Positions 1 through 7,459 are shown, counted from the first letter of the stretch. The stretch: 8,614 nucleotides of DNA from an uncultured Maribacter sp. (GCA_905479535.1 CAJQMW010000093.1:1-8614); one strand, 5' to 3'. Program-made: numbers and translations. Notes: generated from the sequence alone by a model not told the origin.

Positions 1-193
1 TTACGGCCACAGCATCAAGGTCATTTATATTCTTATCGGCTTCCTCTAGGCAATCCTTAATGAAAACATGTAATTGTTCGGAGTGCGAATAGCTGGGCGT
101 ATCGTTTTCCTTCAAAGCTAAAACCTCCCCATTTCTAGCCAAACTCACGGAACAGTTGGTCGTAGCCGTTTCTAAATTCAAAATCAAACCCAT
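1..193 (-). CDS. tsaB: TsaB, tRNA t6A37 biosynthesis subunit (N-terminal part, cut by left window edge)
   Basis: The visible part is 64 codons from an ATG at 193-191; the rest lies beyond the left edge. The protein starts MGLILNLETATTNCSVSLAR, the typical first strand and turn of the TsaB/YeaZ ASKHA-like fold. A later stretch, YSHSEQLHVFIKDCLEEA (about residues 35-52), matches the conserved HSE-x-L segment of that family. TsaB is known to form a heterodimer with TsaD, which with TsaE transfers the threonylcarbamoyl group to A37 of tRNAs that read ANN codons. TsaB itself is a non-catalytic dimerisation partner. The gene is 80 bp downstream of tolC, on the same strand, but a probable terminator lies between them, so it is likely its own transcription unit and not part of the exporter. 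A TAnnTTTG-like box lies just upstream of the start codon. Family assignment is firm; nothing can be said about the missing C-terminal part. Confidence 0.9.
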   Translation of the reverse strand, partial: MGLILNLETATTNCSVSLARNGEVLALKENDTPSYSHSEQLHVFIKDCLEEADKNINDLDAVAV

Positions 194-197
194 AAAC

Positions 198-205
198 CAA
201 AGGTA
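198..205 (-). promoter_or_regulatory. Candidate Bacteroidota -7 box (TACCTTTG) of tsaB
   Basis: Read on the minus strand, TACCTTTG fits the Bacteroidota housekeeping -7 consensus TAnnTTTG exactly and ends four bases before the tsaB ATG. If used, transcription would start at or next to the start codon, giving a leaderless or nearly leaderless message. No TTG or TTTG was found at the expected 17-23 bp spacing upstream; the nearest TTTG is only 11 bp away. The match may therefore be chance. Confidence 0.3.
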
Positions 206-220
206 TTGAATAGTGTCAAA

Positions 221-258
221 ATGAAAAAGCCAGCAATTTTAAATTTGCAGGCTTTCAA
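221..258 (-). terminator. Probable rho-independent terminator after tolC
   Basis: On the minus strand the sequence runs AAAGCC-T-GCAA, an 8-base A/T loop, then TTGC-T-GGCTTT, followed by more T residues. The arms lie at 245-255 and 226-236: ten pairs interrupted by one T-T mismatch. The T run (228-224) follows the stem only in the minus direction, and the hairpin begins about 19 bases past the tolC stop. It would end the exporter message before tsaB. The stem is only moderately GC-rich, so termination may be partial. Confidence 0.7.
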
Positions 259-273
259 AATAATTGAGTTAGC

Positions 274-1623
274 TTAGTTTAAAACGATAGGAAGCCCAAA
301 GTAGAACTCCAATACCTTTAAGCTAAAAATATAATCATATTTGGTTCGCACAACATCGGCTTCGGAATTATCCAAACGTGCTTGCGCCTGACTAAAATCG
401 AAGGCGTTCAGCAAGCCAACTTCGTACCGTTCTTTTGAATAATCATAGGCCAATCGTCTGGCCGCCAAGGTTTTTTGAGCAGCCTCATAGGCTTTTGCCA
501 AATTCACGACGTTGACATAGGCCTGATTAATTTCCGTTTCTAATTCCAATTTATTCTGTTCGAGCTGTAACTGTGCCTGTTGCACGCCAATTTGTGATCG
601 CTTGATATTATTCCTGTTCGCAAAACGATTGAAAATGGGGACGTTTAATTGTACGCCATAGGATACACCATCGTTCAACCATAATTGATCTACAAAGCTT
701 TCCCTTTCCAACATACCCGTTATATTATTAAACCGTTCTTGGTCCGAATACCTAGTGTTGTAATTAAAGAAAGCACCAAGCGTAGGTAGTAGTGCTCCTT
801 TGGAAATTTTTAAATCTTGCTCGGCAAGTGCCACATTACTCTCCGCTAATTTGATGTCATTTCGAAATGCTAGGGCCGCGGCGAAAATCTCTTTTGGGGT
901 TCGGTTCGTTACTTCCGAAGGGGGTACCTCCAAATCGACGTCTGCAACATCAAAATTCTCGTAGTCGGTAATTTGAAGCAACTGTGCCAAATTAATCCGT
1001 GAAATCAATACAAGATTTTCCGTATTTACGATTTGTTGTTCTTGTCCAGCGGCAGTCGCTTGGATGTCCAATAAATCCCCTTGCGGTAAGACACCCGCCT
1101 CCACCAACTCTGCCGTTCTTTTCAGGCCCTGTACCGTTTCGGCATATTGGGCTTTTGCGGTTTCAAGGGTTTCCTTATTTGAAATAATACTCAAATAGGT
1201 ATTTGCTACGTTCAACCGGATATCATCCTTTAAGTCGTCCAGACGATATTGCACGGCCAATGCGTTCATTTTCGCACGTCTAAGACGATTGATGTTCCGC
1301 ATACCATTGAATATGTTAATGGTAGAAGTGAGGTTGCCATTTCCCGTCAGTATCGTTGTTGTTACCGGTTCCTGTGTTGTAGGATCAAAAGAAAGACCTG
1401 TGCTTGCCTGTGTACTAATCTGTCCGTTCGCGTCGGGTAAAAAATTACCAAAAGCATCCGATTCATCGATTTTAGCATTCTCTAAGTCTAACTCGAACTG
1501 GGCAATGGAGATATTGTTCTCTTCGGCGTATGCGATACATTCCTCGAGTGTCCATTTTTTTTCTTGGGCCAATAGCGACCCTATGGAAAATACCAGCAAA
1601 AGTGCTGTCAGTTTAAATTTCAT
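274..1623 (-). CDS. TolC-family outer-membrane efflux channel
   Basis: A 449-residue outer membrane efflux protein (OEP), the usual length for the family. Residues 1-19 form a signal peptide (MKFKLTALLLVFSIGSLLA) with likely cleavage at A19/Q20; the mature protein begins with the WTLEECIAYAEENN segment common in Bacteroidota TolCs. The expected internal duplication is visible: a FLPD turn near 61-64 matches an LLPT turn near 278-281, INIFNGMRN (102-110) matches VPIFNRFANRN (328-338), and AGVLPQGDLLD (176-186) matches VGLLNAFDFSQ (402-412). Each half also has long Q/A/L/E-rich helices that would build the periplasmic barrel. No lipobox cysteine is seen. By family knowledge it trimerises, forms a beta-barrel pore and docks on the adaptor. 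It is the last gene of the exporter set, 33 bp after the adaptor gene and followed by a hairpin terminator. The leader is A-rich (AATCAA repeats) with no Shine-Dalgarno sequence. Substrate unknown. Confidence 0.93.
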   Translation of the reverse strand: MKFKLTALLLVFSIGSLLAQEKKWTLEECIAYAEENNISIAQFELDLENAKIDESDAFGNFLPDANGQISTQASTGLSFDPTTQEPVTTTILTGNGNLTSTINIFNGMRNINRLRRAKMNALAVQYRLDDLKDDIRLNVANTYLSIISNKETLETAKAQYAETVQGLKRTAELVEAGVLPQGDLLDIQATAAGQEQQIVNTENLVLISRINLAQLLQITDYENFDVADVDLEVPPSEVTNRTPKEIFAAALAFRNDIKLAESNVALAEQDLKISKGALLPTLGAFFNYNTRYSDQERFNNITGMLERESFVDQLWLNDGVSYGVQLNVPIFNRFANRNNIKRSQIGVQQAQLQLEQNKLELETEINQAYVNVVNLAKAYEAAQKTLAARRLAYDYSKERYEVGLLNAFDFSQAQARLDNSEADVVRTKYDYIFSLKVLEFYFGLPIVLN

Positions 1624-1656
1624 GTGTTGATTTTTTGATTATTGATTTGATTGATG

Positions 1657-2808
1657 TTATTCTTCTTCTGTTTCCCCTTCTTCCTCTTCCTCGTCTCCTT
1701 GTTTTATAGGCTCCGTCTTGTTCCATTGCTTAACGAGGTCATCTTCTGTAAGACCAGAAATAATCTCCACATTGACCCCATCGGATATGCCTATTTCTAC
1801 ATCTCTACGTTCAAATTTCTGTTCCTCGGGAGAGCCTACGGCAATCTCTACGTAGGGCTTGTCCGTTTTCTTATCAAATTGTAGTAAAGCCTCCGATATT
1901 ACGAGTACACTATCCTTCTTTTCCAGTACCATGGAGGCATTTGCGCTATAACCGGCCCTAATGAAAATACTGTCGTTAATCTCCACATCTCCTTCTATCT
2001 TAAATTGGACCGCCCCTGTTTCCTCTATGCCCTTGGGCGCAATGAAACGTAACCGGGCATTCAATTCCTTGTCTTCAACAGCACCTAAGCTTATTTTCAA
2101 CGGAGTACCTACGGTCAGTTTCCCGACTTCTCCTTCATCCACTTTGCCTTCAAAAATCATTTTACCAAGATCGGCAATCGTAGCTATGGTCGTACCGTCG
2201 TTAAAGTTGTTACTCTGTATGACCTGGTCTCCCTCCTCTACCGGTATTTCAAGAATAGTACCCTCAACGGTGGCGCGGATGTTCGTATTTGCCGACGAAG
2301 AGCCGCCCGCTGAACCTACCCTGATAATCTGATAGTCCGCTCGTGCGTTCTTCAATTCTTGCTCCGCCTGATCGTACTGTAACTGTAGGTTGTTAAAATC
2401 CTGACTTGAAATGACCCCTTTGTCAAAAAGCGATTTGTTCCTATCGTATTCTATTTTGGTATTACCTAAAGCAATTTGTGCGTTGGTTACCCTTCCCTGT
2501 GCTTGGTTCAAGGATTGCTCATTGGGCACCACTTTTATAACGGCAATCAGGTCTCCAGCCTTCACCTCTGCCCCTTCTTCCAAATAAATTTTATCTATAA
2601 TCCCAGAAATTTGTGGCTTTATCTCAATTTCGTCCTCGGGAACTACTTTACCGGTAGCAACAGTTTTCTTCTCGATATTTGAGATGAAAGGCTTATGGGT
2701 TTCATAAGTTATGGATGACTTACTGTTAGATTTTATAAAAAATACAGCGGCCCATAATGCTCCAAGTATTAAAAGCCCTATTAAAATGTATTTAACAATT
2801 TTATTCAT
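1657..2808 (-). CDS. MacA/HlyD-type periplasmic adaptor (downstream copy)
   Basis: A 383-residue membrane fusion protein. It has one N-terminal membrane anchor (about residues 5-25) and no lipobox cysteine. Next comes a first biotinyl-lipoyl half (about 60-95, with IKPQISGIIDKIYLEEGAEV), a short alpha-hairpin (about 96-165, including the KSLFDKGVISSQDF turn typical of adaptors), and a Gly/Ser-rich link (165-175). The second lipoyl half (about 176-212, IRATVEGTILEIPVEEGDQV) precedes beta-barrel and membrane-proximal domains. In MacAB-TolC systems this protein bridges permease and TolC and stimulates the ATPase. The gene lies 40 bp after a permease gene and 33 bp before tolC, so it is probably the adaptor of the main ATPase-permease-permease unit. 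It is clearly paralogous to the adaptor at 6302-7417 (by eye about half the residues agree), but that copy lacks this one's very acidic C-terminus (372-383, ten Asp/Glu in twelve). RND adaptors share this fold; the ABC neighbours favour the MacA role. Confidence 0.92.
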   Translation of the reverse strand: MNKIVKYILIGLLILGALWAAVFFIKSNSKSSITYETHKPFISNIEKKTVATGKVVPEDEIEIKPQISGIIDKIYLEEGAEVKAGDLIAVIKVVPNEQSLNQAQGRVTNAQIALGNTKIEYDRNKSLFDKGVISSQDFNNLQLQYDQAEQELKNARADYQIIRVGSAGGSSSANTNIRATVEGTILEIPVEEGDQVIQSNNFNDGTTIATIADLGKMIFEGKVDEGEVGKLTVGTPLKISLGAVEDKELNARLRFIAPKGIEETGAVQFKIEGDVEINDSIFIRAGYSANASMVLEKKDSVLVISEALLQFDKKTDKPYVEIAVGSPEEQKFERRDVEIGISDGVNVEIISGLTEDDLVKQWNKTEPIKQGDEEEEEGETEEE

Positions 2809-2848
2809 TTCTAGTGTATTTGGTATTAGTTATATATTGATTTGTTTG

Positions 2849-4111
2849 TTATTCTTCCCGTAAGGCGTCTATTGGCCTAATACTGACCGCGCGTTGTGCC
2901 GGGATTAGCCCAATTAAGGTTCCTAAAATCACCATAATGGCCAAGGCCCCTAAGACATAAGGTATGGGTACAGTAGGATTGGTGTAGGGAAAATCAATAT
3001 CCTTGGTCATATTGTTGATGATAGACAAAACACCTGCACCTAAAATAATCCCAATGATGCCTGCCAACACCGTTAGAAAAACTGACTCTAATATAATTTG
3101 GTTACGGACCTCACTTGGGGTCGCCCCTAAGGCCCTTCTTACACCCAACTCCTTTGTCCGCTCCTTTACGGATATCAAGAGAATATTACCTATGCCAATA
3201 ACTCCTGCTAAAATTGTAGCTATTCCTACAATTAGCGATAAAAAAGTAAGCCCTTTGGCAAACCCAGATACTTTTTTGAATACTTCTCCGAGATTAAACC
3301 CTCCAAAAGCTCTTTCATCTTCAGGATCTACGCGATGTATTGTTTTGAGCAACGTTCTCACATCGGTTTCAACCTGTACTACGTCCACATCGTCATAGGC
3401 AGCAATACATAAATAGCCCACGTCATCCCCTGTATTATATAATTTACGAAAGGTCGAAAACGGTATAAAAATCGCCGTATCGTTGTCAAAGCTTACTCCC
3501 TGGGCCAGCTTATGAACGCCGATTACCTGAAAGTATACACTACCAATTCGAATGTATTGTCCAATAGGATCTTCGTCCTTCTCAAAAAGCTCTTGTAAAT
3601 TTCGTTCTCCAATAACGCAAACCTTACGAGCTTGTTCTATGTCCTCATCATTAATAAACCTTCCTCCATCAAAGATTTTTTTAGTGGCTATTTTGGTATA
3701 TACTGGATAATCCCCGTTCACCGGATACGTTCCAGATTTTTGTCCCCTTACTGTATATACCGGATCAGTTCCAAAGCCACCCATATCAATCCGAGGAGCT
3801 ATATATTGAATTTCAGGAATTCTATTCTGTAGTTTTGTGACGTCACCAAGTTTTAATTGTATCTCCCTGCCTGTTTTGTAACCATCATATGGTTTACTGG
3901 TGCTTTGCCCCCAAACGAACATACTGTTCATGGATACCGTTTTAAAAACTTTGTCAAAACCATTGTCCATTCCCTGTGCGGCACCGGAAAGCGCTATATA
4001 TACAAAGATGCCCCACAAAACCCCGATCATCGTAATGATGGTCCGTGTTTTGTTCTTGCTTATAGAACCAAAAATCTCCTGCCATGTATTTCTATCGAAA
4101 ATAAACTTCAT
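2849..4111 (-). CDS. MacB-like ABC permease (FtsX family), second of the pair
   Basis: A 420-residue inner-membrane permease of the type VII ABC superfamily. Four membrane helices are visible at about 24-46, 288-314, 341-365 and 384-404. The large segment 47-285 is the periplasmic MacB_PCD-type domain. The cytoplasmic motif VKERTKELGVRRALGATP (315-332), just after helix 2, is the family's coupling region that contacts the ATPase; the C-terminus IRPIDALREE is also typical. There is no nucleotide-binding domain, unlike E. coli MacB, so it must use a separate ATPase, most simply the product of 5335-6036. It starts one base after the stop of the preceding permease (TAATATG), so the two are probably translationally coupled and may form a heterodimer. 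It shares the periplasmic segment T-S-x-P-Y-x-G-x-K-x-G-R (71-82) with its neighbour. LolC/E-like permeases share this fold; the adaptor and TolC neighbours favour MacB-like export. Confidence 0.92.
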   Translation of the reverse strand: MKFIFDRNTWQEIFGSISKNKTRTIITMIGVLWGIFVYIALSGAAQGMDNGFDKVFKTVSMNSMFVWGQSTSKPYDGYKTGREIQLKLGDVTKLQNRIPEIQYIAPRIDMGGFGTDPVYTVRGQKSGTYPVNGDYPVYTKIATKKIFDGGRFINDEDIEQARKVCVIGERNLQELFEKDEDPIGQYIRIGSVYFQVIGVHKLAQGVSFDNDTAIFIPFSTFRKLYNTGDDVGYLCIAAYDDVDVVQVETDVRTLLKTIHRVDPEDERAFGGFNLGEVFKKVSGFAKGLTFLSLIVGIATILAGVIGIGNILLISVKERTKELGVRRALGATPSEVRNQIILESVFLTVLAGIIGIILGAGVLSIINNMTKDIDFPYTNPTVPIPYVLGALAIMVILGTLIGLIPAQRAVSIRPIDALREE

Positions 4112-4112
4112 A

Positions 4113-5342
4113 TTATTCGTCTCTTAATGCTACAATAGGTTTAATTCTTGCAGCTCTCCTGGCAGGAATATAACCTGCAATAGCCCCAAAAACAATAAGG
4201 ATTACTGTGGCGAACACCGCAAGACCCAGATTTATGTAGGGATCCGTAATGAAGAAATCCTCTAGTTTTTTACCCAAAGAACCTATGATCGCTATTCCAA
4301 CGATCATCCCAAAAATCCCTGAAATTGTAGTAATGAAAACCGATTCTAAAAGTATAGAACCAATCACCGACTTTGGCGTTGCACCTAGAGCTTTGCGTAT
4401 CCCTAATTCTTTTGTGCGTTCCTTTACCACAAAAACCATGATATTGCTGATACCGATTATTCCTGCAAGGATGGTCCCAAAGGCGATGAATCCTCCAATA
4501 TAGGCCAGTACTCCGGCAAATTGTTGATTCTGTTTTAATTGATCTGCTACGTTTCTAATGTATATCCCATTTTGGTCGTCTGGGCTAATGAATTTTTTCT
4601 CCCTTAGAAAACGGTCCAAACTTTTATCATAGGCCATGGCTCCCGCATACCCTATTTCCGGATTGAAACCAACTACTATTTGATCTACGCGATCTGTATT
4701 CTTTTCTATAAGCTGTCTTGTCGTGTAAGGAATGTATATGCGCCTTTCCTCATCATCACCAGCTTCATCCTGGAAAACCCCTATGACCTTGAAAACGCTG
4801 CCCGTAATATCAATATAGGCACCGATAGCATCCTCTTGACCGAATAGATCGCGTTCCACTAACCTACCGATTACTGCGTATTTCGTTCTATTTTTGATAT
4901 CCTCTTTGTTCAGATAACGACCCTTCATCATTATCGTTTTCTCCGCAAACTGATACGACTCACTTACCGCCCTAGTGGTATAATTGTTGGATTCGTTCTT
5001 ATATTTAACCAAACCACTCCTATCTATCCTTGGGGAAACGTAGTCCGTTAATAGAGTGAAATTTTTCTCAATATCCTCTAAATCGCTATTGTCGAATTCA
5101 ATTTGACGACCTGACTTATATCCCTTGTACGGCATTGAAGTCCTCCCCGCAAACAAAAAGAAGGTGTTGCTGGAGTCATCACTGAAAAATTTATTGAACG
5201 TATTTTGAAGACCATTGGTAAGACCTACTAACGATACGAATATGAGAATACCCAACGCCACGGTAAATCCCGATAAGAACGTACGTAATTTGTTCTTTTG
5301 AATCGTCTCAAAAATCTCTTTCCAATTGTCTCTACTAAACAT
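4113..5342 (-). CDS. MacB-like ABC permease (FtsX family), first of the pair
   Basis: A 409-residue permease with the same layout as its neighbour: helices at about 22-43, 277-304, 332-355 and 371-392, with a periplasmic domain from 44 to 276. The coupling motif VKERTKELGIRKALGATP (306-323) and a C-terminal IKPIVALRDE are intact. It carries no ATPase domain. The ATG at 5342 overlaps the end of the ATPase gene by 8 bases (ATGTTTAG holds both this start and the ATPase TAG), a strong sign of coupled translation and of a working ATPase-permease partnership. The next permease follows after one base. The two are paralogues but quite diverged in the periplasmic domain, which suggests distinct roles in a heterodimer instead of recent redundancy. 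The segment TSMPYKGYKSGR (68-79) matches the corresponding place in the other two permeases. The transported substrate cannot be inferred. Confidence 0.92.
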   Translation of the reverse strand: MFSRDNWKEIFETIQKNKLRTFLSGFTVALGILIFVSLVGLTNGLQNTFNKFFSDDSSNTFFLFAGRTSMPYKGYKSGRQIEFDNSDLEDIEKNFTLLTDYVSPRIDRSGLVKYKNESNNYTTRAVSESYQFAEKTIMMKGRYLNKEDIKNRTKYAVIGRLVERDLFGQEDAIGAYIDITGSVFKVIGVFQDEAGDDEERRIYIPYTTRQLIEKNTDRVDQIVVGFNPEIGYAGAMAYDKSLDRFLREKKFISPDDQNGIYIRNVADQLKQNQQFAGVLAYIGGFIAFGTILAGIIGISNIMVFVVKERTKELGIRKALGATPKSVIGSILLESVFITTISGIFGMIVGIAIIGSLGKKLEDFFITDPYINLGLAVFATVILIVFGAIAGYIPARRAARIKPIVALRDE

Positions 5343-6036
5343 ACTGGGATGCCCTTACCTGTTTTACTTTTTTATCCTCAATGATTATCCCATCCTTTAA
5401 GTGTACGATACGCTTGCACATATTTGCAATGTCCAGTTCGTGGGTAACGATTAATATCGTATTTCCCAAATCATTAATTTTCTGTATGAGGTCCATAACT
5501 TCATAGGAAGTCGTACTATCCAATGCTCCCGTAGGTTCATCCGCCAGCAGTACCTTTGGTTCAGCGGCCATGGCCCTGGCAATGGCAACCCTTTGCTTCT
5601 GACCACCGGAAAGCTCATTGGGTAAATGCTCCGCCCATTCTTTTAGCCCTACCTGTTCTAAATATTTCAGGGCTTTTTCTTGACGCTCTTTTCTGGGAAC
5701 TCTCTGATAATATAAGGGTAGTGCTACATTTTCCATTGCACTTTTGTAGTTGATCAAATTAAAAGATTGAAAAACGAAGCCCAAAAACTTGTTGCGGTAA
5801 TTGGCCGCCTTTGTCTCGTTCAAATTTTTGATGGGCACACCATCGAGCGTATACGAACCTTCATCAAGTTCATCCAACATTCCCAAAATGTTCAATAAGG
5901 TAGATTTTCCAGAACCCGAAGAGCCCATTATAGCCACTAGTTCACCTTCTCCTACCGTAAAGTTTATTCCCTTTAAAACGTGCAGTGAGTTACTGCCCAT
6001 CTTGTATGATTTATGAAGATCTTTAATTTCTATCAT
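5335..6036 (-). CDS. ABC transporter ATP-binding protein (LolD/MacB type)
   Basis: A 233-residue stand-alone nucleotide-binding domain, the normal size for the LolD/FtsE/MacB-NBD group. All catalytic parts are in place: A-loop Tyr11, Walker A GSSGSGKST (38-46), Q-loop Gln90 in VFQSFNL, signature LSGGQ (142-146), Walker B VLLADE with catalytic Glu167, D-loop ALD (171-173) and switch His199. By family knowledge it dimerises on the cytoplasmic face and uses ATP to drive mechanotransmission in the permeases, pushing periplasmic substrate through the adaptor and TolC. It is the only ATPase gene in the window, and its stop overlaps the start of the first permease. A 265-bp gap separates it from the upstream adaptor gene, so it probably begins a separately transcribed unit. 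The leader has A-rich sequence (AATAAAAACCAAC) and no Shine-Dalgarno motif. It may also serve the upstream permease-adaptor pair. Confidence 0.95.
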   Translation of the reverse strand: MIEIKDLHKSYKMGSNSLHVLKGINFTVGEGELVAIMGSSGSGKSTLLNILGMLDELDEGSYTLDGVPIKNLNETKAANYRNKFLGFVFQSFNLINYKSAMENVALPLYYQRVPRKERQEKALKYLEQVGLKEWAEHLPNELSGGQKQRVAIARAMAAEPKVLLADEPTGALDSTTSYEVMDLIQKINDLGNTILIVTHELDIANMCKRIVHLKDGIIIEDKKVKQVRASQYV

Positions 6037-6136
6037 GTTGGTTTTTATTGATTCATAAGCTTTCTAACACATATCCCGACAATAGGACAGTAAAATGGTA
6101 AAATTGTTACAAGGTTTGCTTATATTTTTCGTGTTA
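6037..6136 (-). promoter_or_regulatory. Leader region of the ATPase-permease-adaptor-tolC unit
   Basis: These 100 bases lie between the palindromic element and the ATPase start, so a promoter for the downstream five-gene unit is expected here. No clear TAnnTTTG box and no GG-N10-GC sigma-54 signature was found on the minus strand. The one local pattern is TGTCC-N8-GGATA at 6074-6091 (minus strand), an inverted repeat with one mismatch that could be an operator half-site pair or chance. The last bases before ATG are A-rich, as in other Bacteroidota leaders. Confidence 0.3.
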
Positions 6137-6297
6137 TGGACTGTTCTGAAATGTGTGATTAGAATTTTTACAGGTCATTTTTGATGCTATTTTAGGCAAA
6201 ATTTTCTTGCATAGCGATAGCTACGGAATAAAATTTTAACGAAGAATGGCGCAAAAAGAAGCATAAAAAAATGATTGACATATTTCAAAACAGTCTC
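6137..6297. mobile_element. MITE-like palindromic element, about 161 bp, non-coding
   Basis: The left end (6139-6160) begins GACTGTTCTGAAAT and the right end, read on the other strand (6295-6274), begins GACTGTTTTGAAAT; 18 of the outer 22 bases agree. Symmetry runs inward: AAAATTTT occurs at 6198-6205 and 6230-6237, and a TAGC-gata-GCTA hairpin sits at 6212-6223. All of these centre on about 6217, the midpoint of the element, and the intervening arms agree only partly. The dinucleotide TA flanks both sides (6135-6136 and 6298-6299), which could be a 2-bp target duplication, though two bases are weak proof. No open reading frame of meaningful length is inside. Size, terminal inverted repeats and TA flanks fit a miniature inverted-repeat element moved by a transposase encoded elsewhere. 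A REP-like hairpin or bidirectional terminator is the alternative. Copy number cannot be known from this window. Confidence 0.55.
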
Positions 6298-6301
6298 TAA
6301 A

Positions 6302-7417
6302 TTAATTCTGTGCGAATTCATCCGGTTTTATCTCGTTCCAGACCTTTATTTTATCACCTTTTGAAATCCCTGACTTGACCTCCACATGGATACCATCACT
6401 TATGCCCAATTCAATATCCCTTCGTTCAAATTGCTGATTGCCGGTTTCGACCTCTACAAATGGCTTTTTCGTTTTCCCATCGAATTGTACCAAAGCCTCC
6501 TTAAGTGCTAGAACACTATCCGCACGCGCTAAGATAATGGATGCATTAGCACTTAGACCTGCACGAATAAAAATAGAATCTTGTTTTTTCAGCGTTCCCT
6601 TAATCTCGAATTGAATAGATCCATTTTCGGCATTCCCTTTTGGAGCAATATAGTCCAAGACTGCATCAAAGACGGAGTTTTCAATAGCTCCAACGGTAAT
6701 CTCCAATGGAAGGTTTTCTTTTATTTTACCCACCTCAGACTCATCTACCTTCCCTTCAAAAATCATTTTTTCTACATCGGCAATTGCGGCTATCGTAGTT
6801 CCTTCATTAAAGGTGTTGCTTTCAATGACCTGATTGCCCACTTCAACCGGAACCTCCAAAATCATACCGCTTACCGTAGCCCTAATCTGGGTGTTGGCCG
6901 CATTCCCATACCCTTTAGTGGTACCCGTTTTTACAATATCATATCTCTTATTAGCAGCTCCATAGGTCTGTTTTGCCTGATCGTAAGCCACCTGGGCACG
7001 TTCCAAATCTACTTGAGAAATGACACCTTTTCCGAAAAGATTCTTTTGGCGTTCCAGATTTCTTAATTGGTCGTCAAGTCCAATTTTTGCCTCATCAATA
7101 CTGTTTCTGGCATCGTTCAAGGCGTTTAAATTGGGTACAACTTTGATACGACAAATTAAATCCCCAGATTTTACGTAATCGCCACCTTCCACAAAAATTT
7201 CCTCAATGACCCCGGAAATATTGGGTTTTATCAATACTTCCTCCAACGGCAAGATACTACCTGTAGCCACCGTCTTTTTTACAATGGTCTCTGTTGTTGG
7301 TGTTTCGGTTTCATAAACTACCGGGTCTTCTGCATTTTTCTGGTACAAATAGTACATTGCCCCACCGAAGGCGACCACGATGAACAGCAAAATAAAAATC
7401 GTTACTTTTTTCTTCAT
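6302..7417 (-). CDS. MacA/HlyD-type periplasmic adaptor (upstream copy)
   Basis: A 371-residue membrane fusion protein with an N-terminal anchor (about 6-25) and no lipobox. The first lipoyl half (about 60-95) contains IKPNISGVIEEIFVEGGDYV. An alpha-hairpin (about 96-165) carries the turn KNLFGKGVISQVDL. The second lipoyl half (about 178-213) contains IRATVSGMILEVPVEVGNQV, followed by barrel and membrane-proximal domains. Several blocks are nearly identical to the adaptor at 1657-2808, including KKTVATG, IKVVPN, KMIFEGKVDE, DSIFIRAG-x-SANAS and FERRD-x-E-x-GISDG. The two are therefore paralogues from an old duplication. This copy ends plainly (DEFAQN) without the acidic tail. It follows the partial permease by 42 bp and precedes the palindromic element, whose right edge is only four bases past its stop. 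It presumably works with that permease and the shared TolC. The ATG at 7417 is favoured because a basic MKKK start is followed directly by the anchor. Confidence 0.92.
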   Translation of the reverse strand: MKKKVTIFILLFIVVAFGGAMYYLYQKNAEDPVVYETETPTTETIVKKTVATGSILPLEEVLIKPNISGVIEEIFVEGGDYVKSGDLICRIKVVPNLNALNDARNSIDEAKIGLDDQLRNLERQKNLFGKGVISQVDLERAQVAYDQAKQTYGAANKRYDIVKTGTTKGYGNAANTQIRATVSGMILEVPVEVGNQVIESNTFNEGTTIAAIADVEKMIFEGKVDESEVGKIKENLPLEITVGAIENSVFDAVLDYIAPKGNAENGSIQFEIKGTLKKQDSIFIRAGLSANASIILARADSVLALKEALVQFDGKTKKPFVEVETGNQQFERRDIELGISDGIHVEVKSGISKGDKIKVWNEIKPDEFAQN

Positions 7418-7459
7418 TTCTTAGTTGGATTGATTGATGTTTTCTTCTCTTTTCTATTC

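Noticed and set aside
1624..1656. Repeated AATCAA units in the tolC leader (minus strand), considered as an operator
   Set aside because: Similar A-rich ATCAAT strings precede several genes here and fit general Bacteroidota leaders; there is no symmetric or spaced arrangement.
1961..2332. Plus-strand open frame of 123 codons inside the downstream adaptor gene
   Set aside because: It is antisense to a strongly supported gene, has no recognisable domain and looks like a codon-use shadow. The same holds for the other plus-strand frames, including those at 3003-3398, 6581-7066 and 7892-8188.
1657..2808. RND efflux adaptor (AcrA-type) as the identity of the downstream adaptor
   Set aside because: No RND pump gene is present, while an ABC ATPase and permeases adjoin it; the short hairpin and the context fit MacA better.
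6275..6303. TTGACA, 17 bases, TAAATT on the plus strand at the right end of the palindromic element, resembling an outward sigma-70 promoter
   Set aside because: Bacteroidota housekeeping promoters use TTTG/TAnnTTTG rather than TTGACA/TATAAT, the -10 part matches only 4 of 6, and it would read antisense into the adaptor gene.
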